64,000 nt of DNA from Amycolatopsis nalaikhensis (GTDB taxonomy: Bacteria; Actinomycetota; Actinomycetes; Mycobacteriales; Pseudonocardiaceae): assembly GCF_030264295.1 (NCBI RefSeq), contig NZ_CP127173.1, forward strand, positions 8,315,501 through 8,379,500, given 5' to 3'. A program made the position numbers and the translations under genes. Shown here in pieces: positions 57,912 to 64,000 of this stretch. Every line of letters starts with the position of its first letter. The first letter of the stretch is position 1. The notes under the pieces are model-generated. The model saw nothing but the letters and a program-made list of their open reading frames with translations, searched no databases and was not told the origin of the DNA.

Positions 57912-60038
57912 TCAAAGCAGGCCGGCGGCCCGCGCCCAGCGGTACTTCGCGCCCAGCACCGCGACCGGCTTTTCGGTCGTGTACGGGTAGGCGACCACCC
58001 CGTGGTCGTAGAGGTAGTCGCTCGCCTCTTCGACCTCGACGTCGCCGGAGAGCGACGCGACGACCGGCTTGTGGATGCCCTTGGCCCGGTACTCCTCGAC
58101 CACTTCGGACACCAGTTCCGCGAACACCATCGGCGGGGTGACGATGGTGTGCCAGTAGCCGAGGATCAGCGCGTGGATGCGGTCGTCCTCGAGGCCCAGC
58201 GCGATCGTGTTGCGGTAGGTCGACGGCGGCTCGCCGCCGGTGATGTCCACCGGGTTGCCGGCCGCGCCGAAGGGCGGGATGAACTTCCGGAACGCCGTGT
58301 CGAGGTCCGGCAGGATCTCCATCAGGCTGAGCCCGTTGTCGACGCACGCGTCCGAGAGCAGCACGCCCGAACCACCCGCGCCCGTGATGATGACGACGTT
58401 CTCGCCCTTCGGCGTGGGCAGCAGCGGGATGCCGCGGGCGTACTCGAGCATGTCGTTCAGCCCGGGTGCCCGGATGACGCCGCTCTGGCGGAGGATGTCG
58501 TCGTAGACCTTGTCGTCGCCGGCGAGCGCGCCGGTGTGCGAACTGGCCGCCTTGGCGCCCTGCGATGTCCGCCCGGCCTTGAGCACCACGACCGGCTTGT
58601 GCTTCGAGACCCGTTTCGCCGTCTCCGCGAACGACCGGCCGTCCTTGAGGTCTTCGAGGTGCATGGCGACGAGCTGGGTGTTGTCGTCCTGCTCGAAGAA
58701 GGTGAGCAGGTCGTCCTCGTCGATGTCGGCCTTGTTGCCTACGCCGACGATCGAGGACACGCCCATCTTCGCCGAGCGGCTGAAGCCGAGGATCGCCATC
58801 CCGATCCCGCCGCTCTGGGACGACAGCGCGACGCCGCCTTTGACGTCGTACGGCGTGCAGAACGTCGCCGACAGGTTCTCCGGCGTGTAGTAGTAGCCGT
58901 AGATGTTCGGCCCGAGGATGCGCACGCCGTGCTTGCGCGCGATCGCGACGACCTCGTTCTGCAGCTCGATGTTGCCGGTCTCGCCGAAGCCGGACGGGAT
59001 GAGGATCGCGCCGGCCACGCCCTTCTTGCCGACCTCTTCCAGCGCCGCGGGGACGAACTTCGCCGGGATGGCGAAGACCGCGACGTCGACGTCGCCGGGT
59101 ACGTCGGCGATGCTGGCGTAGGCCTTGCGGTCGAGGATCTCGGCGGCCTTGGGGTTGATCGGGTGGATCTCGCCCGCGAACCCGCCGTTGACCAGGTTCT
59201 TCATCACCGAGTTGCCGATCTTCCCGGCCTCGGCCGACGCGCCGATCACCGCGATCGACGCCGGCTTCATGATCCGGTTCATCGAGGCGAGGATCTCCTC
59301 CTGGGTGAACCGGACCGGCTCCTTCGCCGCGTCCGCGTCGACCAGGATGCGGACGTCGACCGCGGTGGCGCCGCGCGCGGTGGCGAGCACCGGGTTGAGG
59401 TCCACTTCGGACAGCTGCGGGAAGTCGGCCACGAGCTGCCCGAGGCCGGTGATGACCGCGGCGAGGGCGTCGCGGTCGACCGGGTCCGAACCGCGGACGC
59501 CGCGCAGGATCTCGGCGGCCTGGATGCCGTCGATCATGGACAGCGCTTCCTCGGTCGTCGTCGGCGCGAGCCGGAAGGTGACGTCCTTGAGCACCTCCAC
59601 CAGCACGCCGCCGAGACCGAAGGCGACGACCTTGCCGAACGTCGGGTCGGTGACCGAGCCGATGATCACCTCCTGGCCCTCGGTGAGCATCTGCTGCACC
59701 TGGACCCCGACGATCCGTGCGTCGGCCTGGTACGCCTTCGCGTTGTCGACGATCGTCGTGAAGCCCGCCTTCACCGCGTCGGCGTCCTTCAGTCCGACGA
59801 GCACGCCACCGGCCTCGGTCTTGTGCAGGATGTCCGGCGAGACGATCTTGAGCACTACCGGCAGCCCGATCTCTTCGGCGAAGGCCACCGCCTCGTCCGC
59901 GGTGGTGGCCAGCCGCTCGGCCGGGGTCGGGATGCCGTAGGCCTCGCAGACCGCACGCCCCTCGGGCGCGGTCAGCGAAGAACGCCCTTCGGCCGCCGCC
60001 TGGTCGAGGATCTTCTCGACCGCCGCACGATCCGCCAC
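57912..60038 (-). CDS. NDP-forming acyl-CoA ligase (acetate-CoA ligase-like), fused alpha/beta
   Basis: 708 residues. An ATP-grasp half comes first (residues 1-230: AEEIGLPVVLKIVSPDILHKTEAGGVLVGL). Then come the CoA-binding Rossmann domain (VAVIGASAEAGKIGNSVMKNL) and the succinyl-CoA-ligase-like domain with the phospho-His in SSHTGALAGDDKVYDDIL. This order is that of ADP-forming acetyl-CoA synthetases with the beta part at the N-terminus. In this operon it may activate oxalate to oxalyl-CoA, or hydrolyse an acyl-CoA to conserve ATP. GTG 60038 directly abuts the CoA-transferase stop. Confidence 0.87.
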   Translation of the reverse strand: MADRAAVEKILDQAAAEGRSSLTAPEGRAVCEAYGIPTPAERLATTADEAVAFAEEIGLPVVLKIVSPDILHKTEAGGVLVGLKDADAVKAGFTTIVDNAKAYQADARIVGVQVQQMLTEGQEVIIGSVTDPTFGKVVAFGLGGVLVEVLKDVTFRLAPTTTEEALSMIDGIQAAEILRGVRGSDPVDRDALAAVITGLGQLVADFPQLSEVDLNPVLATARGATAVDVRILVDADAAKEPVRFTQEEILASMNRIMKPASIAVIGASAEAGKIGNSVMKNLVNGGFAGEIHPINPKAAEILDRKAYASIADVPGDVDVAVFAIPAKFVPAALEEVGKKGVAGAILIPSGFGETGNIELQNEVVAIARKHGVRILGPNIYGYYYTPENLSATFCTPYDVKGGVALSSQSGGIGMAILGFSRSAKMGVSSIVGVGNKADIDEDDLLTFFEQDDNTQLVAMHLEDLKDGRSFAETAKRVSKHKPVVVLKAGRTSQGAKAASSHTGALAGDDKVYDDILRQSGVIRAPGLNDMLEYARGIPLLPTPKGENVVIITGAGGSGVLLSDACVDNGLSLMEILPDLDTAFRKFIPPFGAAGNPVDITGGEPPSTYRNTIALGLEDDRIHALILGYWHTIVTPPMVFAELVSEVVEEYRAKGIHKPVVASLSGDVEVEEASDYLYDHGVVAYPYTTEKPVAVLGAKYRWARAAGLL

Positions 60039-61268
60039 TCAGATCACCCCCGCCGCGCGGAACTTCTCGAGCTCCGCCTCGCTGTAGCCCAGTTCGGTCA
60101 GTACTTCGTCGTTGTGCTCGCCGAGCAGCGGCGACCGTTCGATCTCGACCGGCGAGTCGGACAGCTTCAGCGGGCAGCCGACGGTCTTGAAGGTCCCGCG
60201 CTCCGGGTGCTCGACCTCGACGACCGAGCCGAGCTCGGCCAGCGTCTCGTCCTCGATCAGCTCCTTCGTGGACAGGATCGGGCCGCACGGGATGTTGTGG
60301 GCGTTGAGCTTCTCCATCACTTCCCACTTGGTGTGCTTCTCGGTCCACTCCTCGACGAGGGCGAACATCTTGTCCAGTTTGGACAGCCGAACCTCCGGGG
60401 TGGCCCACGCCGGGTCGTCGGCGAGCTTCGCCTTGCCGATCAGCCGGGCGAGCGGGGCCCAGCCGGGCGGCTGGACGATCACGTAGATGTAGTCGTTCGG
60501 CCCGCCGGGGGCGCACTTGACCGCCCAGCCGGGCTGGCCGCCGCCCGAGGCGTTGCCCGAGCGCGGCACCTCTTCGCCGAAGTGGTCGTTCGGGTACTCG
60601 CCGAGCGGGCCGTGGGCCAGGCGCTGCTGGTCGCGCAGCTTGACCCGGCACAGGTTGAGCACGGCGTCCTGCATGGCGACCGCGACGCGCTGGCCGCGGC
60701 CGGTGGAGGTCCGCTGGTACAGCGCGGCGAGGATGGCGGCCACCAGGTGGATGCCGGTCCCGGAGTCGCCGATCTGGGCGCCGGTCGCGGTCGGCGGCCC
60801 GTCCTCGAACCCGGTGGTGCTCATCGCTCCGCCCATGGCCTGCGCGACCACCTCGTAGGCCTTGAAGTCGGCGTAGCGGCCCGGCCCGAACCCCTTGATG
60901 GAGGCGTAGATCAGCCGCGGGTTGAGCGCGGCCAGCTTCTCCCACGGGTAGCCGAACCGGTCGACGACGCCCGGGCCGAAGTTCTCCACGAGGATGTCCA
61001 CACCGGACACGAGCTTCTCGAAGACTTCCTTGCCCTCGTCGCTCTTCATGTTGAGCGTGATGCTGCGCTTGTTGGAGTTCAGCATCGTGAAGTAGAGGCT
61101 GTCCACGCCGGGCAGGTCGCGCAGCTGCCCGCGGGTGATGTCCCCGCGGCCGGGGGTTTCGAGCTTGATCACGTCCGCGCCGAGCCAGGCGAGCAGCTGC
61201 GTGGACGACGGACCGGACTGCACGTGCGTCATGTCGAGGACGCGGACGCCTTCCAGTGCCTTACCCAT
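60039..61268 (-). CDS. frc: Formyl-CoA:oxalate CoA-transferase
   Basis: 409 residues, family III CoA-transferase; E. coli Frc has 416. Near-perfect family start MGKALEGVRVLDMTHVQSGP, GADVIKLETPGRGDITRGQ, and the catalytic Asp in TGAQIGDSGTGIHLVAA. The conserved glycine loop is present as SGNASGGGQPGWAVKC, then the IPCGPILSTKELIEDE end. It moves CoA from formyl-CoA to oxalate. ATG 61268 has GGAGG seven bases upstream, so I prefer it to GTG 61286, which overlaps the previous stop. Confidence 0.93.
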   Translation of the reverse strand: MGKALEGVRVLDMTHVQSGPSSTQLLAWLGADVIKLETPGRGDITRGQLRDLPGVDSLYFTMLNSNKRSITLNMKSDEGKEVFEKLVSGVDILVENFGPGVVDRFGYPWEKLAALNPRLIYASIKGFGPGRYADFKAYEVVAQAMGGAMSTTGFEDGPPTATGAQIGDSGTGIHLVAAILAALYQRTSTGRGQRVAVAMQDAVLNLCRVKLRDQQRLAHGPLGEYPNDHFGEEVPRSGNASGGGQPGWAVKCAPGGPNDYIYVIVQPPGWAPLARLIGKAKLADDPAWATPEVRLSKLDKMFALVEEWTEKHTKWEVMEKLNAHNIPCGPILSTKELIEDETLAELGSVVEVEHPERGTFKTVGCPLKLSDSPVEIERSPLLGEHNDEVLTELGYSEAELEKFRAAGVI

Positions 61269-61282
61269 GGCTTGTCCTCCGC

Positions 61283-63019
61283 TCACTTGTACATGGTCTG
61301 GTTCATGGTTCCGGGGGCGTACACGTCGGGATCGACCCAGACGTTGATCAGCGACGGCAGGCCGGACTCGCGGGCCCGCAGCAGCGCCGGGCCGATGTCG
61401 GCCGGGTCGCGGACCTCTTCGCCGTAGCCGCCGAGCATCCGCGCGAACTCGTCGTAGCGGACGTCCCCGAGGGTGTTGCCGACGCGCTCGCGCGGCAGCC
61501 CGTACTTCGCGGCCTGGCCGTAGCGGATCTGGTTCATCGACGAGTTGTTGCCGACGATCCCGACGAACGGCAGGTTGAACCGCACCAGCGTCTCGAAGTC
61601 CCAGCCGGTGAGGCTGAAGGCGCCGTCACCGAAGAGCGCGACGACCTCCTTGTCCGGGCGGGCGTGCTTCGCGGCCATCACGAACGGGATGCCGACGCCG
61701 AGCGTCCCGAGTGGCCCCGGGTCCATCCAGTGGCCGGGCGACTTCGGCTGGACGACCTGGCCGGAGAAGGTGACGATGTCGCCGCCGTCGCCGATGTAGA
61801 TCGAGTCCTCGGTGAGGAAGTCGTTGATCTCGTGCACCAGCCGGTACGGGTGGATCGGGCTCGCGTCGGAGTGCTGCAGCGGCAGGCGCTTCTGCTTCGC
61901 CTTCTCCTCCACGGCCTGCAACTCCTCGAGCCACGTCTTGCGGGCCACGGCGCCGTTGTCGGTGCGGCCCGACGCCGCCTCGGCGACCGCGGCGAGCACC
62001 TGGCCGGCGTCGCCGACGATGCCCAGGTCGACGTCGCGGTTCTTGCCGACCGTGCGGTAGTCGAGGTCGATCTGGACGACGGTGGCGTCCTTCGACAGCC
62101 GCTTGCCGTAGCCCATCCGGAAGTCGAACGGCGTGCCGACGATGACGATGACGTCGGCGTTGTCGAAGGCGTAGCGGCGCGAAAGCTGGAAGTGGTGCGG
62201 GTCGCCCGGCGGCAGCGTGCCGCGGCCCGCGCCGTTCATGTAGGCCGGGATGTTGAGCGTGCGCACCAGCTCCGTCGCCGGGCCGGTCGCCCGCGTGGTC
62301 CAGACCTGGCTGCCGAGCAGGATGGCCGGCTTCTTCGCGTGCACGAGCAGGTCGGCCAGTTTCTCGATGTCGGCGGGGTCGCCCGCGTTCTTCGTCGACG
62401 CGCGGTAGCGGCCCGCTTCGGGGATGCGTGCCTGCTCCAGGGGTACGCGCGCGTCGAGGACGTCGCGCGGGATCTCCAGGAACGACGGACCCGGCGCACC
62501 CGCGTAGGCCTCGCGGAACGCCATGCTGACCAGGTCGGCGACGCGGGCGGTGTGCGGCACGGTGGCGGCGAACTTGGTGATCGGCGTCATCATGTCCACG
62601 TGCGGGAGGTCCTGCAGGGACCCCATCTTGTGCTGGGTCAGCGCGCCCTGGCCGCCGATCAGCAGCATCGGGCTCTCCGCGCGCAGGGCGTTCGCGACCC
62701 CGGTGACGGCGTCGGTGGTGCCCGGCCCGGCGGTGACCACGGCGCAGCCGGGCTTGCCGGTGATCCGCGCGTAGCCGTCGGCCGCGTGCGCCGCGACCTG
62801 CTCGTGCCGGACGTCGATGACCTCGATGCCTTCGTCGACGCAGCCGTCGTAGATGTCGATGATGTGGCCGCCGCACAGGGTGAAGATCGTGTCGACCCCT
62901 TCGGCCTTCAAAGCCTTCGCCACCAGGTGGCCGCCGGAGATCTCGGCCGGCGCGGGCTCGGCGCCGTTCGTCGCCGCGGCACTCTCCCCCGCGGTGGTGC
63001 CGGTCGTTGTCAGCGCCAT
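61283..63019 (-). CDS. ThDP-dependent oxalyl-CoA decarboxylase / 2-hydroxyacyl-CoA lyase family enzyme
   Basis: 578 residues. Three ThDP-enzyme domains: the PYR domain has the activating Glu in DVRHEQVAAHAADGYAR, and the PP domain has GDGAFSLTGWDFETLVRFNLP followed by NNSSMNQIRYGQ (ThDP/Mg motif). The order next to frc and an OFA transporter suggests oxalyl-CoA decarboxylation to formyl-CoA. However, segments such as CGGHIIDIYDGCVDEGIEVIDVRHE look closer to benzaldehyde lyase and 2-hydroxyacyl-CoA lyase than to Oxalobacter Oxc, so a carboligating or lyase role on 2-hydroxyacyl-CoA is possible. First gene of the oxalate operon. Confidence 0.78.
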   Translation of the reverse strand: MALTTTGTTAGESAAATNGAEPAPAEISGGHLVAKALKAEGVDTIFTLCGGHIIDIYDGCVDEGIEVIDVRHEQVAAHAADGYARITGKPGCAVVTAGPGTTDAVTGVANALRAESPMLLIGGQGALTQHKMGSLQDLPHVDMMTPITKFAATVPHTARVADLVSMAFREAYAGAPGPSFLEIPRDVLDARVPLEQARIPEAGRYRASTKNAGDPADIEKLADLLVHAKKPAILLGSQVWTTRATGPATELVRTLNIPAYMNGAGRGTLPPGDPHHFQLSRRYAFDNADVIVIVGTPFDFRMGYGKRLSKDATVVQIDLDYRTVGKNRDVDLGIVGDAGQVLAAVAEAASGRTDNGAVARKTWLEELQAVEEKAKQKRLPLQHSDASPIHPYRLVHEINDFLTEDSIYIGDGGDIVTFSGQVVQPKSPGHWMDPGPLGTLGVGIPFVMAAKHARPDKEVVALFGDGAFSLTGWDFETLVRFNLPFVGIVGNNSSMNQIRYGQAAKYGLPRERVGNTLGDVRYDEFARMLGGYGEEVRDPADIGPALLRARESGLPSLINVWVDPDVYAPGTMNQTMYK

Positions 63020-63137
63020 TGCTCAACTCCTCTGGTCCGCCGCCGGATCTCTCTTGTCCGGCGCTCCGTATCCCGGTCCGCTCGTGCCGCCGCCCGCGTC
63101 CTCCGAGGTCAGCGGCCTCTTCGCGGCAGACTGTAGA

Positions 63138-63152
63138 TTGCATACCGTATGG
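63138..63152. promoter_or_regulatory. GntR-type operator TTGCATAC-C-GTATGG
   Basis: GATTGCATACCGTAT (63136-63150) matches the site before the PanE-FDH operon (55483-55497) at 14 of 15 positions, differing only at the central base. CATAC-C-GTATG (63141-63151) is perfectly palindromic. It lies 121 bases before the oxalyl-CoA decarboxylase-like gene and about 153 bases before sucC, so it could control both directions. The rest of 63020-63304 shows no gene. Confidence 0.7.
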
Positions 63153-63304
63153 GGTAGGCATATAGTCACTCTTCAAGCAGCCCGTGTCCAGGGCCATCCG
63201 CAGGGTTTTTCCCGGGCCTCGACCCCGCCCCCGCGGACCACCACCGCGTGCCCGGACACGGCGGACCTCCTTGCCCTGCCCCGCCGTGGAAAGGACGCCC
63301 CCGC

Positions 63305-64000
63305 ATGGACCTCTTCGAGCACGAAGCCCGTGATCTCTTCGAGAAACACGGCGTACCCGTCCCCCGCGGCCGGGTCGCCGCCGACCCCGCCACCGCCCGG
63401 TCCGCCGCGGCCGCGCTCGGCGGACCGGTGGTCGTCAAGGCCCAGGTGAAGACCGGCGGCCGCGGCAAGGCGGGCGGCGTCCGCGTCGTGCGGACCGCCG
63501 ACGACGCCGAACAGGCCGCCGACGACATCCTCGGCATGGACATCAAGGGCCACACCGTGCACCGCGTGCTGGTCACCGAGGCGAGCGAGATCACCGAGGA
63601 GTACTACGTCTCCTTCCTCCTCGACCGCGCCGCGCGCACGTTCCTCGCGATGGCGTCGGTGCAGGGCGGGATGGAGATCGAGGAGGTCGCGGCGAACAAT
63701 CCGGAGGCGCTCGTGCGCGTGCCGGTCGACCCGCTCGCCGGGGTCGACGCCGCCGCCGTCGCCGCCGGGTTCCCCGCCGACGTCCGCGCCGAAGTCGCCG
63801 GCGTCGTCGAGAAGCTGTGGGAGGTGTTCGTCGCCGAGGACTGCACGCTCGTCGAGGTGAACCCGCTGGCGAGCACGGCCACCGGGATCGTCGCGCTCGA
63901 CGGCAAGATCACCTTGGACGACAACGCTTCCTTCCGCCGGTCGGCGTCCTACGACGACACGTCCGACGGCGACCCGCTCGAGCGCGAGGCGCGCGCGAAG
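63305..64000 (+). CDS. sucC: Succinyl-CoA synthetase beta subunit, 5' part
   Basis: The window ends after 232 codons of about 385-395. N-terminal ATP-grasp start MDLFEHEARDLFEKHGVPVP, then VVVKAQVKTGGRGKAGGVRV, YYVSFLLDRAARTFLAMASVQGGMEIEEVAANNPE and ECTLVEVNPLA-type EDCTLVEVNPLA with the Mg-ligand Asn. AAAGGAC precedes the ATG. A sucD partner is expected just beyond the edge. Lying divergent from the oxalate operon and near its operator, this may be a second copy, supplying succinyl-CoA for CoA transfer to oxalate; it could also be the housekeeping TCA-cycle gene. Confidence 0.93.
   Translation, partial: MDLFEHEARDLFEKHGVPVPRGRVAADPATARSAAAALGGPVVVKAQVKTGGRGKAGGVRVVRTADDAEQAADDILGMDIKGHTVHRVLVTEASEITEEYYVSFLLDRAARTFLAMASVQGGMEIEEVAANNPEALVRVPVDPLAGVDAAAVAAGFPADVRAEVAGVVEKLWEVFVAEDCTLVEVNPLASTATGIVALDGKITLDDNASFRRSASYDDTSDGDPLEREARAK

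Noticed and set aside
57861..61427. A 3.5-kb open frame on the plus strand across the oxalate operon
   Set aside because: Antisense to clear CoA-ligase and Frc genes, of low complexity and rich in Arg/Asp/His, with no motif. It has the composition of an antisense shadow.

Overview
The window looks like chromosomal DNA of a filamentous actinomycete of the Pseudonocardiaceae, most likely Amycolatopsis or a close relative. The reasons are very high GC in almost every gene, many GTG starts, long chains of 4-base stop/start overlaps, a large PKS cluster beside an IS110 element, and gene families typical of that group. The genus is my inference. I saw no tRNA, rRNA, CRISPR array or replication origin.

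Layout. 1-0.8 kb: 3' end of an IS110-family transposase. 0.9-17.6 kb (minus strand): a lipid/polyketide biosynthetic operon built like a PUFA synthase. PKS-A is (NMO-like)x2-KS-AT-ACP-ACP-KR and PKS-B is KS-AT-DH-PPTase. They are followed by a discrete ACP, an alpha/beta hydrolase, a glycosyltransferase, a GNAT, an SDR and a DHA2 exporter. 17.6-18.3 kb: the only gap above 300 bases, which I read as the divergent promoter region. 18.3-24.6 kb: a threonine-synthase-like PLP enzyme with a YheO/DauR-type regulator, a large UPF1-like SF1 helicase, and glutaminase. 24.6-30.7 kb: an amino-acid permease, a LacI regulator with GH2 beta-galactosidase, and an unknown protein.

30.7-33.3 kb: an NrtR-like Nudix regulator divergent from an SPFH protein and an NAD-kinase-like protein, with two matching operators between them. 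33.3-38.7 kb: a secreted GH15 glucoamylase, a HEPN-DUF4268 protein of lower GC, and a TetR/aldo-keto reductase pair. 38.7-49.7 kb (minus): purine and glyoxylate salvage, namely hydroxypyruvate isomerase, tartronate-semialdehyde reductase, glyoxylate carboligase, three-subunit xanthine dehydrogenase, guanine deaminase, purine permease, a stand-alone allophanate-hydrolase-C-like protein and glycerate kinase. 49.9-64 kb: an oxalate/formate block with a split NAD-linked formate dehydrogenase, a PanE-like reductase, a GntR regulator, an OFA transporter, an NDP-forming acyl-CoA ligase, formyl-CoA transferase, a ThDP oxalyl-CoA decarboxylase-like enzyme and the start of sucC.

How the genes fit together. 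From 38.7 kb onward the genes form a coherent C1/C2 economy. Guanine and xanthine are oxidised toward urate. Glyoxylate, the end product of allantoin breakdown, is condensed to tartronate semialdehyde and carried to 3-phosphoglycerate through glycerate kinase. Oxalate is taken up, activated to oxalyl-CoA, decarboxylated to formyl-CoA, and the formate is oxidised to CO2 with NADH. A shared motif (TTGCATAC-N-GTAT) in front of both the formate dehydrogenase operon and the oxalate operon suggests one regulon under the GntR protein.

The most unusual points are the domain order of the PKS pair, palindromic repeat elements lying in frame inside PKS inter-domain linkers, the NrtR-SPFH-NADK-like module, the HEPN-DUF4268 protein, the nested RNA-like structure before the purine permease, and a short palindrome (TCCAC-N-GTGGA) that recurs far more often than base composition predicts.
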